Shown: piece after piece, positions 31,923 to 39,713 of the stretch | Numbering within the stretch: the stretch's first letter is position 1 | How the letters are laid out: each line of letters starts with the position of its first letter | Origin: a virus | Length of the DNA stretch: 59,474 bases | IMG/VR virus record: IMGVR_UViG_3300044940_000380 | Location: 1 to 59,474 of that record | Direction: 5' to 3' (one strand) | Translations under genes and position numbers: made by a program | The notes under the pieces: model-generated | Databases searched by the model: none | The model's input: the letters and a program-made list of their open reading frames with translations, nothing else | Told to the model about the DNA's origin: nothing

Positions 31923-31972
31923 ATCGTAAAAATTAAAATGAACAAACATAATAAGAATTTGATGTTTTAAGA

Positions 31973-33130
31973 ATGGAATACAATTTTCCTACAATCAGAA
32001 CAATCGATGATGTTCTTCCGCATATTTCTGGAAGATCTGAATTTATTATTGCAGAAAGACCATTTGGAAAAATTATCAACTATGCAGTTGCAATGTCGGA
32101 CACTTTTGATATGAAAGGTCCTGATGATATTGGTGGCGCTATTCGTCGAGAACTTCGTGGTATTATCTTTGATAATAAAGGTAACATCATTTCTCGTCCT
32201 TTTCATAAATTTTTTAATATTGGAGAACGCGAAGAAACAATGCCATATGTTTTAGATTTTTCTCGTGATCATATTATCACCACTAAAGTAGATGGCAGCA
32301 TGTTGCGGCCAATTGAATTTGATAATAAAATTCGTTGGGCTACTAAGATGGGTATCACTGATGTAGCAGAGTTTGCCGAAAAATACATCGAAAAAAATTC
32401 TCATTTTAATGACTTTGCTTCTTTTTGTATTTCTCAAAATCTGACTCCAATTTTTGAATATGTTGGGCCTTTCAATAAAGTAGTGCTTGATTATGAAGAA
32501 GGAATGATTCTTCTTGCTGTTCGTGAAAATATTTCTGGTAAATATTTGAATATTCATGAAGAAACTCAAGATTATTATATTCTTGAAATGATTTCTCGAT
32601 ATAACATTCCAGTTGTTCAAGTTCATTCACGTTTTGAATCTGCTAAAGCTTTGATTGAATATACAAAGCCTCTTATTGGCGTTGAAGGCTTTGTTGTAGA
32701 TTTTAACGGCCATAAACTAAAAGTAAAGGCTGATCAATATGTTATGATTCATAATATTAAAGAATTGATTCGTGAAGAGCGCAATATCGCAGCAATTATT
32801 GTAAACGAAAAATTGGATGATATCATTCCTTTTTTGGATGGACCATCTCTTGAAACCATTCGTGCATATGAAATTCGCTTTTGTGCTGCTCTTGATAATG
32901 TTTTGAATCGACTTGAAAGTCTTGTTAATCTTGCGCGAGTTCTTCATGGTGGAGTAAAGAAAGAAGTTGCAATCAACTTTGTTCAAAATCTAATTAATAA
33001 AGAAGATGCTTCATTTATTTTTTCTGCTCTTGATGGAAAAGAACTTCGTCCTTTAGTAATCAAGAAGATTAAAGACTCGGTGTCTAACGGTCAAAAATAT
33101 GAAAAACTAATGCGTTGGTTGGAAGCTTAA
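31973..33130 (+). CDS. rnlA: RNA ligase 1 family (T4 RnlA-like)
   Basis: A 385-residue ATP-dependent RNA ligase. Motif I KVDGSML at 105-111 (adenylated Lys105), upstream ELRGIIFD (60-67), motif IIIa/IV region FEYVGPFNKVVL (about 162-173) and EGFVVDF (about 236-242), and motif V KLKVKADQYVMIH. The C-terminal 120 residues match the helical Rnl1-specific domain in length. In T4 this enzyme with polynucleotide kinase reseals tRNA cut by host nucleases. A kinase-like gene is at 18519 here. Confidence 0.9.
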   Translation: MEYNFPTIRTIDDVLPHISGRSEFIIAERPFGKIINYAVAMSDTFDMKGPDDIGGAIRRELRGIIFDNKGNIISRPFHKFFNIGEREETMPYVLDFSRDHIITTKVDGSMLRPIEFDNKIRWATKMGITDVAEFAEKYIEKNSHFNDFASFCISQNLTPIFEYVGPFNKVVLDYEEGMILLAVRENISGKYLNIHEETQDYYILEMISRYNIPVVQVHSRFESAKALIEYTKPLIGVEGFVVDFNGHKLKVKADQYVMIHNIKELIREERNIAAIIVNEKLDDIIPFLDGPSLETIRAYEIRFCAALDNVLNRLESLVNLARVLHGGVKKEVAINFVQNLINKEDASFIFSALDGKELRPLVIKKIKDSVSNGQKYEKLMRWLEA

Positions 33131-33131
33131 A

Positions 33132-33392
33132 ATGAATAAATTTATTGACCTTTCTTCTGAAGATCTTGAACAAGCTACAAAATTCTTGCATTCTATCAAT
33201 CCAAAATTGAAAGATAAAACTGTATTTGGAATTGAAAAACACAAAAATGGAGATCGAAGTGTTGTTTTTCATTTGATAGATAATAAAGATAATAATAACA
33301 CAAAAAATCAAAAAGATACACAGCTTTTTATTCTTTCTACATTATATATACTTGAACGTTTTTTTGTGGAAAATTTTTTTGATAATAAATAA
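33132..33392 (+). CDS. Small charged protein, unknown
   Basis: An 86-residue protein one base after the RNA ligase stop. Residues 1-60 look like one small domain (FIDLSSEDLEQATKFLHSIN, VVFHLIDNK), then a hydrophobic helix. No good ribosome-binding site, so probably translated by coupling. Not recognised. Confidence 0.6.
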   Translation: MNKFIDLSSEDLEQATKFLHSINPKLKDKTVFGIEKHKNGDRSVVFHLIDNKDNNNTKNQKDTQLFILSTLYILERFFVENFFDNK

Positions 33393-33467
33393 TATTAAAG
33401 AACATAATCGACTATAAAAATATTTCATATATGTTAAAAGTAAATAAAAATATAAAAAGATACTATT

Positions 33468-34205
33468 ATGACAATTTTCAAAAAAATTATTAATCAAACA
33501 TTAAATAAAGTAAAAGATAATCATATTATTGTAGATGAATCGATTCGTTTTAAAATAGACTTATCTAAATTAAAAAAACTTAATGAATCATCAGTATTAA
33601 TTAATTTAAAAAATAAAAATATAGGTGATTATGGTAATCATAATCATCTTTCTGATTTATTGCACCAAGCAACTGCTAAAACTATAAATGACCAAGAAAA
33701 AAAATATATTCATCATTACACTTGCCATGATGAAGACGCCAATAAAAATTATTCTGAAAGATTAAATCATTCTTTAATAAATGGAACTGCTTTGCACGAT
33801 CATGATCAAAAAATTCATGATACAATCATGAAACACGCAAAGCCTTCCGGATATTCATTTCATTTGTTTTCTGGTGTCAAAAGAAATTTTAAAAAAATGT
33901 CAGAAGAATCTGGATCTGACACTTTTCATTTTCCGGCACATACATCAACCACGCATGACATCGAAATAGCATATGAATTTGCTTCTAAAAAAAGAGATGA
34001 TAAAAATAATATGCACCTTATTCATATTCATGTTAAACCGCAAGATAAAGTTTTACATATAAGTCGTTTTTCTGAAAATCCATATGAACACGAAACAATT
34101 TTACCTGCGGGTACTACATTAAAATATCACGGTACCACAACTGAAAAAAGAGGAAAATATTTTACTCAACACATTCATCACATGACCATTCATTCACAGA
34201 AATAA
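33468..34205 (+). CDS. ADP-ribosyltransferase-like protein 1, putative packaged effector
   Basis: A 245-residue protein. Residues 1-40 look like a propeptide: MTIFKKIINQ, a short IIVDESIRF strand, then KKLNE40-S41, an LxE protease site. The C-terminal half has an ADP-ribosyltransferase pattern: FHLFSG (131-136), HTSTTHDIEIAYEFA (158-172) in place of the STS motif with following helix, and YEHETILPAGTTLKYHG (206-222) with Glu207 and Glu209 as ExE. T4 Alt is a head-packaged enzyme of this class that modifies host RNA polymerase. The first Arg/His residue is not certain, so activity is inferred. Confidence 0.65.
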   Translation: MTIFKKIINQTLNKVKDNHIIVDESIRFKIDLSKLKKLNESSVLINLKNKNIGDYGNHNHLSDLLHQATAKTINDQEKKYIHHYTCHDEDANKNYSERLNHSLINGTALHDHDQKIHDTIMKHAKPSGYSFHLFSGVKRNFKKMSEESGSDTFHFPAHTSTTHDIEIAYEFASKKRDDKNNMHLIHIHVKPQDKVLHISRFSENPYEHETILPAGTTLKYHGTTTEKRGKYFTQHIHHMTIHSQK

Positions 34206-34237
34206 GAACAGAACATAAAATTATAGAGATCATTATT

Positions 34238-34993
34238 ATGATAAGTTTCAAAAAATTTATCAATCGAGCTTTTAATAAAACAGAAAATAAGTACATTATT
34301 TTAAATGAACCAATTCATTTTAAAAAACATCAAATGAAAATAAAAGAAATTAATGAGTCAATTTCTAATTCAAAAATTTTGAATGATTTGAAATATAAAA
34401 ATTTAGAAAAATATGGTGGTCGTGAACGTCTTTCTGAAATATTACATAATTCGACTGCTAAAAATTTAAATAAAGACGAAATAAAACATATTCATTATTT
34501 TACATCTGATATTAGTCATTTTAATAAAACTTATAGAAATGGATCTACAAGATTAAATTATTCTTTAATAAATGGAACTGCTTTGCACGATCATGATCAA
34601 AAAATTCATGATACAATCATGAAACACGCAAAGCCTTCTGGGCATTCATTTCATTTGTTTTCTGGTGACAAGAGAGATTTTAAAAAAATATCAAAACGAT
34701 CTGGATCTAACATTTTTTATTGTCCAGCTCATACATCAGCAACGCATGCTATTGAAGTAGCACATGGTTTTGCTCATGAGAAAAGAGATGAAAAAAATAA
34801 TATGCACTTCATTCATATTCATGTAAATCCACACGATAAAATTTTACATGTAAGTCATTATTCTGAAAATCCAGATGAACACGAAACAATTATACCTGCG
34901 GGTACTACATTAAAATATCACGGTACTACAGTCGAAAAAAACGAGATGAATACGTATCATATTCATCATATGACCATTCACTCACAAAAATAA
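34238..34993 (+). CDS. ADP-ribosyltransferase-like protein 2, putative packaged effector
   Basis: A 251-residue paralog of the previous gene. MISFKKFINR start, propeptide ending EINE40-S41 at exactly the same position, FHLFSG (138-143), HTSATHAIEVAHGFA (165-179) and DEHETIIPAGTTLKYHG (213-229) with Glu214/Glu216. A 77-base block (34562-34638) is identical to 33771-33847 in the paralog, covering SLINGTALHDHDQKIHDTIM. The rest has diverged, which points to gene conversion or strong constraint. Thirty-two bases separate the two genes. Confidence 0.65.
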   Translation: MISFKKFINRAFNKTENKYIILNEPIHFKKHQMKIKEINESISNSKILNDLKYKNLEKYGGRERLSEILHNSTAKNLNKDEIKHIHYFTSDISHFNKTYRNGSTRLNYSLINGTALHDHDQKIHDTIMKHAKPSGHSFHLFSGDKRDFKKISKRSGSNIFYCPAHTSATHAIEVAHGFAHEKRDEKNNMHFIHIHVNPHDKILHVSHYSENPDEHETIIPAGTTLKYHGTTVEKNEMNTYHIHHMTIHSQK

Positions 34994-35081
34994 GTTACTT
35001 TTAAATAAATAAGTTTAGGTTTAAACAATTACATATTAAAAATTTCATTTAAAATGAAAATATAAAAGGAAAATAATAATT

Positions 35082-35475
35082 ATGATAAGCTTTAAAAAAT
35101 TTATTAATCAAGCTTTTAATAAAGTAAAAGATAATTATATTATTGTAGATGAACCAATTCATTTTAAAATGAACCGGATGCCATATGAAATAACAGATGA
35201 CGATTATGTGATTCTAGATGAACCAATTCATTTTAAAATGAACCAGATGCCATATGAAATAACAGATGACGGCTCTGTGATTGTAGATGAACCCGTTCAT
35301 TTTAGAATGAAATAGATACCATATGAATAAACTTAATGAGTCAAAGACATCAATATTAAATAAATTGTCATGTGATAATGTAAATGATTTTAAAAAAGAT
35401 TCGATCCTTTTTTCTGAATTACTTCATGATATGACAGTTAGAGATATAACAGAGGATGAAAGAGAAGATATTTAA
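35082..35475 (+). pseudogene. Third ADP-ribosyltransferase-like copy, decayed
   Basis: Starts MISFKKFINQAFNKVKDNY like the two intact copies. The propeptide segment is then expanded into three 69-base repeats (IVDEPIHFKMNRMPYEITDD type). A TAG at 35313 ends the first frame (77 residues). In another frame, ATG 35323-TAA 35475 encodes NKLNESKTSILNKL then LFSELLHDMT, matching residues 36-80 of the intact copies. The catalytic half is gone. Confidence 0.8.
35111..35317 (+). repeat. Three tandem 69-base repeats
   Basis: Three 23-codon units containing GATGAACCAATTCATTTTA within the decayed third ADP-ribosyltransferase-like gene. Confidence 0.8.
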
Positions 35476-35547
35476 TATACTCGATTATTCTGTAAAATTA
35501 AATTATGTTCTAATAAACAGAAATAAGACATTTCTATCATGAATATA

Positions 35548-35575
35548 TTGACATTTATGAAAATTATTATATTAT
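35548..35575 (+). promoter_or_regulatory. TTGACATTTAT promoter
   Basis: TTGACA 35548-35553, 16-base spacer, TATTAT 35570-35575. Confidence 0.8.
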
Positions 35576-35604
35576 CGTGTATATGCTAAAAATAAAGGTG
35601 AATC

Positions 35605-36024
35605 ATGAGCTATATGAATCTTAATGAATTTTCAACGCGTTTTATTTCAAATGAATTTCAAGATTCTTCGGTTAAAAAACAAATTGAAGCCGGCTGGCGT
35701 GAATGGTCTTGTGAAAATACTTCTCTTCCAGCAAAAACAAAGAAACTTGGTAATAAAGTCATTCAATTGATGAAATCTCATAAAATGAATCCTGAAAAAA
35801 CTTATGTATTGTTTAAAAATATCCTTCCTTTAAAAGGAAGGGATTATGATTATATCAATTTTGTTGATATTGAGACTGACCATTTGCTATATACGATTGT
35901 TCCTTCTTCTGGTCATGAAAGCACAAAGGGTCAGGCTCAAGTTTGGGGTCGTGAAAATTTTTTTCAAAAACCACTTGTTGCTGGAACTTGGAAAGATATA
36001 AAAGATTTTTTTAATGTAAAATAA
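35605..36024 (+). CDS. Small protein, unknown
   Basis: A 139-residue soluble protein with GWREWSCENTSLPAKTKKLG (30-49), LPLKGRDYDYINFVDI and LLYTIVPSSGHE blocks. It follows its own promoter and AAAGGTG. Mixed alpha/beta. Not recognised. Confidence 0.7.
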   Translation: MSYMNLNEFSTRFISNEFQDSSVKKQIEAGWREWSCENTSLPAKTKKLGNKVIQLMKSHKMNPEKTYVLFKNILPLKGRDYDYINFVDIETDHLLYTIVPSSGHESTKGQAQVWGRENFFQKPLVAGTWKDIKDFFNVK

Positions 36025-36083
36025 GCAAAAAATATAATTATTTCAAATTAGTTGTAAAATTTATCTTATTGAAGGAAGAAAAA

Positions 36084-36467
36084 ATGATATTAAAAACAAT
36101 ATATAGTCTTTTAATTATGCTTATTTTTTCTGTAAATTCTGCTTTTGCTAGAGATTCATTTAAATGGGGCGGTTATTATGGCGGAATTATGACAGAATCA
36201 TCTATAACTTTAGTTAGAGCAGAAACTCATTTTGCTAATTTAATAATAACAAATAGACTTAGCCCAAATTTACTTATTGATCGTATAGTGTTAAGTATAG
36301 ATGACGTAGAAGTAATAGTTACTTATGATGATAGATCCGGCAGTCAACCAGATGCTGTGACTGTGACTATTCCACCGGGATATTATATTTTACCTAATCG
36401 GGAAGAATTCATCATTCATGAAAACGATACAATGATAATTGAAATACATCAAATGTTATTGGGATGA
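36084..36467 (+). CDS. Exported protein with signal peptide, unknown
   Basis: A 127-residue protein. ATG 36084 fits AAGGAAG six bases upstream. Residues 1-22 (MILKTIYSLLIMLIFSVNSA then FA) are a signal peptide with a likely cut at AFA/RD. The mature part is beta-rich (LLIDRIVLSIDDVEVIVTYDD). A phage protein sent to the periplasm may act in superinfection exclusion or envelope changes, but no family is recognised. Confidence 0.7.
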   Translation: MILKTIYSLLIMLIFSVNSAFARDSFKWGGYYGGIMTESSITLVRAETHFANLIITNRLSPNLLIDRIVLSIDDVEVIVTYDDRSGSQPDAVTVTIPPGYYILPNREEFIIHENDTMIIEIHQMLLG

Positions 36468-36547
36468 ATATTTGTAAGTAAAAAAGTGTACATTTACTAT
36501 AAACATAATAAATGCAATAATACAAATAAAAATTGGAGAAATGAATT

Positions 36548-36808
36548 TTGATTTTAAATGCTATTTACAAATATTTTAAAAGAGTAGGAATAGCATTGTC
36601 AGTTTTATTGAATACTATACTTGGTGGCTATAGTAATCAAACGTTTAGTGCAAGAAATTATGCTTGGAAAAGAGAAGGAAAACCAAATCTTGTTTGGTTA
36701 ATAGATAAAATATTCTGGTTTGACCCTAATCATTGTCTAGAATCTTGGGTTTATTGGTATACAAGAAAAAAACTTGGAGATACAAAAAATGATAACAATT
36801 TATGGTAA
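36548..36808 (+). CDS. Small conserved membrane-associated protein
   Basis: An 86-residue protein, TTG start with TGGAGA nine bases before. Residues 12-30 (GIALSVLLNTILGGYSNQT) are hydrophobic; SARNYAWKREGK and WLIDKIFWFDPNHC follow. I recognise this SAR-x-G-x-HC layout from a small uncharacterised family in phages and bacteria. It overlaps the glutaredoxin gene by 20 bases. Confidence 0.65.
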   Translation: MILNAIYKYFKRVGIALSVLLNTILGGYSNQTFSARNYAWKREGKPNLVWLIDKIFWFDPNHCLESWVYWYTRKKLGDTKNDNNLW

Positions 36809-37040
36809 TGATAAATGCACGTGGTGCAAAAAGTCTAAATCAATTGCTGAACAATATAATTTAAAATATGAATATTTGAATATCGACAATAAATCCGTTT
36901 TAGAAGATTTAAGAAAACGTCTTCCAGAAGTTAAAACAATTCCACAGATTTGGTGGTCTGATCGTTATATCGGTGGTTATCATGAATTCCTGATTGCAAT
37001 ACACAATTATATAAACGAATCTAAAGAACAAAAAATTTAA
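36789..37040 (+). CDS. Glutaredoxin
   Basis: An 83-residue thiol-disulfide oxidoreductase. Start ATG 36789 gives MITIYGNDKCTWCKKS with active site CTWC at 10-13. The cis-Pro segment TIPQIWW (about 54-60) and GGYHEF (67-72) complete the glutathione site. In T4 the NrdC redoxin feeds electrons to ribonucleotide reductase; the class II reductase here also needs a C-terminal Cys pair to be re-reduced, so this is a likely partner. Confidence 0.9.
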   Translation: MITIYGNDKCTWCKKSKSIAEQYNLKYEYLNIDNKSVLEDLRKRLPEVKTIPQIWWSDRYIGGYHEFLIAIHNYINESKEQKI

Positions 37041-37061
37041 ATCAACACTTAATTATAAATT

Positions 37062-37379
37062 ATGAGATCTTCTATGAAAAAGAAAAAAAGAAAATCACTT
37101 GTGGAAGCAGAACTTTCGATGAAAAAATTTTTAGAGCGTATTGGATATACTGGAAATTTTAAAGGTCAATCTGTAAACGAAATACCAGATTATCGTATAA
37201 AATCAGATCTTCCTTCCACTTCAAACGTAATTCCAGGTAAAACACCAAAGAAAACACCAAATATATATACAGGCAATAAAATTATTGGAATTGCTGTTAC
37301 ACACAAATCTAATCTTGTACCAATCAGTAAAAATAATAAACAAGCAGCAATAGATATTGCACAGATGCGAAGAAGCTAA
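37062..37379 (+). CDS. Conserved phage protein of the NEIPDYR type
   Basis: A 105-residue protein, basic N-terminus, then NEIPDYRIKSDLPSTSNVIP (44-63), YTGNKIIGIAVTHKSNLVP and DIAQMRRS at the end. I recognise this as a frequent uncharacterised protein of T4-like and related phages. Probably virion- or DNA-associated by its basic character. A terminator follows. Confidence 0.7.
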   Translation: MRSSMKKKKRKSLVEAELSMKKFLERIGYTGNFKGQSVNEIPDYRIKSDLPSTSNVIPGKTPKKTPNIYTGNKIIGIAVTHKSNLVPISKNNKQAAIDIAQMRRS

Positions 37380-37401
37380 AAACTAATATAAAAAATATAT
37401 G

Positions 37402-37427
37402 TGAGTTTTATAAAAACTCATTTTTTG
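37402..37427 (+). terminator. Intrinsic terminator
   Basis: TGAGTTTT/AAAACTCA (37402-37409 with 37413-37420), 3-base loop, T-run. Confidence 0.85.
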
Positions 37428-37474
37428 TATTAAAAAATATTTATTTAAAAATTATCAAATCTTTTTCTTTTGAT

Positions 37475-37504
37475 AAATACCTCTATAATAATATAGAGGT
37501 ATTT
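37475..37504 (+). promoter_or_regulatory. Perfect 13-bp hairpin that hides a ribosome-binding site
   Basis: AAATACCTCTATA (37475-37487) pairs without mismatch with 37492-37504 around AATA. The 3' arm contains the GAGGT ribosome-binding site (37496-37500) and ends one base before the ATG at 37506. Confidence 0.85.
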
Positions 37505-37505
37505 T

Positions 37506-38060
37506 ATGTCAATTATAGCAGGAATTGATTACAGTTTAACCAGCCCAGCAATATGTGTACACAAAGGATCTGAATGGTCTATAGATAATTGCACCTTTTA
37601 TTACATGTCACATAAAAAACAATGGATTTCTGTAACTGGGCAATTTATCGGTGAAATATACGAAAAATTTGATTGTGATGCACATCGATATGATAATATA
37701 TCAAAGTGGTCATCAAAAATATTAAAAGAAAATAAAGTAGAAAAATGCTTTATTGAAGGATATTCCTATAATTCAATAGGAAGAGTTTTTCAAATAGCAG
37801 AAAATGGTGGTCTTCTTAAATACAAATTATGGAAAGAAAATATTCCATTTCAAGTTTTTGCTCCCTCCGAAATTAAGAAATTTGCTTCTGGTAAAGGTAA
37901 TGCAAATAAAGAAAAAATGTATAAATCATTCATAAATGAAACTAATATTGACATTCGTAAAAAACTTGATATAATTAATAAAAATATATGGAATCCTATA
38001 TCAGATATTGTAGATTCTTATTATATAGCAAAATTTGGATTTATAAAAAAAAGAAATTGA
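37506..38060 (+). CDS. RuvC-like Holliday junction resolvase-fold protein
   Basis: A 184-residue RNase H-fold protein. AGIDYSLTSPAIC with Asp8, CFIEGYSY with Glu84 and ISDIVDSYYIAK with Asp167/Asp170 give the RuvC-type acidic set; the APSEIKKFASGKGNANKEKM-like helix (119-138) is also typical. It could resolve recombination junctions before packaging, the task of gp49 in T4. Its ribosome-binding site lies in a strong hairpin, so translation is likely controlled. Confidence 0.82.
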   Translation: MSIIAGIDYSLTSPAICVHKGSEWSIDNCTFYYMSHKKQWISVTGQFIGEIYEKFDCDAHRYDNISKWSSKILKENKVEKCFIEGYSYNSIGRVFQIAENGGLLKYKLWKENIPFQVFAPSEIKKFASGKGNANKEKMYKSFINETNIDIRKKLDIINKNIWNPISDIVDSYYIAKFGFIKKRN

Positions 38061-38085
38061 CACTTTTAAATGTTGAATATATAAT
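38057..38085 (+). promoter_or_regulatory. Consensus promoter TTGACA-17-TATAAT
   Basis: TTGACA 38057-38062 and TATAAT 38080-38085 with exactly 17 bases between: a perfect sigma-70 promoter. The -35 overlaps the resolvase stop. Confidence 0.9.
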
Positions 38086-38112
38086 CATATATTATAAAAA
38101 TAAGGGAGAATT

Positions 38113-38328
38113 ATGATGTATATTAAACGAAAAAGTGTTATTACAGGAATAGAACACACTCGTAACATTCCAGTAAATCCTGATGATTATTTTGCATGGA
38201 ACGCTGGCTTAGGTAGTATTGAAGAAATAATGCCTTATCTTAATGATAATGATCGTGAATTCATTCTTTCAGGTATTACTCCAGAAGAATGGAATTCTGC
38301 ATTTGTCTATAATGAACGGGATATATGA
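38113..38328 (+). CDS. Small protein, unknown
   Basis: A 71-residue protein with GGGAGAA before two adjacent ATG codons. NPDDYFAWNAGLGSIEEIMP then LNDNDREFILSGITPEEW look like a small helical domain. Similar short proteins occur in other phages, function unknown. Six bases separate it from the kinase gene. Confidence 0.65.
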   Translation: MMYIKRKSVITGIEHTRNIPVNPDDYFAWNAGLGSIEEIMPYLNDNDREFILSGITPEEWNSAFVYNERDI

Positions 38329-38331
38329 CAA

Positions 38332-39003
38332 TTGATAATAGTTTTTAATGGACCTCCTTTTTCGGGTAAAGATGAAGCATGCACATATTTTAAAAAATTA
38401 GGATATGTGCATCTTTCTTTTAAAGAAGAACTTTTTAAAGAAACAATTGGCTTTTTTCAAGTATCAAAAAAATGGTTTATGGAAGGATATAATGATCGAA
38501 AAATAAAAGACTTACCTGTCGATCAATTACAAATAAATGGTATAAAATTAAGTAGACGTAATGCTATGATTTATGTTTCTGAAAATTTGATAAAACCAAA
38601 ATTTGGTAAAGAATATTTTGGTTTGAAATTGTCAGAACAAATTCAAAATAATTTGAATTATTGTATTAGTGATGGAGGTTTTGAAGAAGAACTCACGCCT
38701 ATTATAAATAAAATTGGAGTTGATAATATAATAATAGTTCAACTCGCACGCGATGGGTGTGATTTTTCTTCTGATTCAAGAAAATATTTAAATGGTAATA
38801 TAATAAAAGAATATATAATTAGAAAAGAAACAAAAATTTCTAATATTCACATTCTTCCAAAAAAATTGGATATTCGCACCTATCGTGTTCATAACAATGG
38901 AACTATCGAAGAGTTCCAAAAAGTTCTTCAATCAATACACGAAAAGGAAAGTGATGTCCAAAACAAAAAAACAAAAAGAGAAATCCGCGCGGATTTTTTT
39001 TGA
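38332..39003 (+). CDS. Deoxynucleoside monophosphate kinase, T4 gp1-like
   Basis: A 223-residue kinase that would turn dNMPs into dNDPs. TTG start. Walker A FNGPPFSGKDEA (5-16); LSRRNAMIYVSENLIKPKFG at 63-82 resembles the substrate-binding segment of gp1; YCISDGGFEEEL supplies the acidic site. The C-terminal 15 residues run over the start of the next gene and end in a hairpin plus T-run. Length fits T4 gp1 (241). Confidence 0.82.
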   Translation: MIIVFNGPPFSGKDEACTYFKKLGYVHLSFKEELFKETIGFFQVSKKWFMEGYNDRKIKDLPVDQLQINGIKLSRRNAMIYVSENLIKPKFGKEYFGLKLSEQIQNNLNYCISDGGFEEELTPIINKIGVDNIIIVQLARDGCDFSSDSRKYLNGNIIKEYIIRKETKISNIHILPKKLDIRTYRVHNNGTIEEFQKVLQSIHEKESDVQNKKTKREIRADFF

Positions 39004-39172
39004 AAACCCCTATGATTTAGAAACTTTTTTTGAATCTTTAAATATTTCTAGTGAAAATGAAAAAGAATTGTTGTTTGTTGATAGATTCATAGCTTCTTTA
39101 AGACTAAATCCTACGGGTGATATTACTACAATAAGTTATAACATACTAAAAGATCTTAAAATCATTAAATAA
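38954..39172 (+). CDS. Small protein overlapping the dNMP kinase
   Basis: A 72-residue protein. ATG 38954 fits AAAAGGAAAG six bases before it and the frame overlaps the kinase gene by 50 bases. Lys-rich start (SKTKKQKEKSARIFFEN) then an acidic helical part. A terminator-like hairpin lies inside its first codons. Not recognised. Confidence 0.6.
   Translation: MSKTKKQKEKSARIFFENPYDLETFFESLNISSENEKELLFVDRFIASLRLNPTGDITTISYNILKDLKIIK
38981..39001 (+). terminator. Terminator-like hairpin inside coding sequence
   Basis: AAATCC-GCGC-GGATTT (38981-38996) followed by a run of T to 39001. It lies within both overlapping genes. Confidence 0.65.
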
Positions 39173-39187
39173 AGGAGTGAATATAAG

Positions 39188-39445
39188 ATGTCAAAAAAGA
39201 ATAGTGGTGGAAAAACACACACCTCAAAAGGAGAACGCAAATCTTCTATGAGAACTCGTTCTTCAGATCCAGCTCAAAAAATGCTTAATTTGCAAAAGGC
39301 TTGGGCAAAAGGTCAAAATCCTTGGATCACGATTGAAAATCCAAATAAAAATGAAACAAATAAGCGTTTCATTCGTGTTCGAATGAATGACACAAATCTC
39401 GGTAATCCAAAAGAACGTTACAAAAAAATGTTTATAATGAATTAA
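39188..39445 (+). CDS. Conserved basic phage protein
   Basis: An 85-residue protein with Lys/Arg/Ser-rich first 30 residues and a conserved end KAWAKGQNPWITIENPNKNE then NKRFIRVRMN. This tail is common in small proteins of alphaproteobacterial T4-like phages. Role unknown; basic character suggests nucleic acid contact. AAAGGAGTG precedes the start. Confidence 0.7.
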   Translation: MSKKNSGGKTHTSKGERKSSMRTRSSDPAQKMLNLQKAWAKGQNPWITIENPNKNETNKRFIRVRMNDTNLGNPKERYKKMFIMN

Positions 39446-39446
39446 C

Positions 39447-39710
39447 ATGAATATGCAGATCTTTAGTAAAGAATATATGATTCCTTATCTAAAAGAAGGA
39501 ATATGTACTGTAACATTTGAGAAAAAAGACGGTACAATTCGTAAAATGAAATGTACTCTTAATAAAGAATTTATTCCGTCATTGGAAATTCATGAAGAAG
39601 CACAAAGGAAAAAAAGAATTGAAAATTCAAATGTGCTTTCAATTTACGACGTCGAAAATAATGAATGGCGATCTTTTAGATTGAATTCTGTTATTGAATT
39701 TAAAGGATAA
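39447..39710 (+). CDS. DUF2693-like SH3-barrel protein
   Basis: An 87-residue protein. KEGICTVTFEKKDGTIRKMK (16-35) with CTL and the end SIYDVENNEWRSFRLNSVI match the SH3-fold DUF2693 family found in many phages and plasmids. Function unknown; the fold suggests nucleic acid or protein binding. Confidence 0.75.
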   Translation: MNMQIFSKEYMIPYLKEGICTVTFEKKDGTIRKMKCTLNKEFIPSLEIHEEAQRKKRIENSNVLSIYDVENNEWRSFRLNSVIEFKG

Positions 39711-39713
39711 TTC

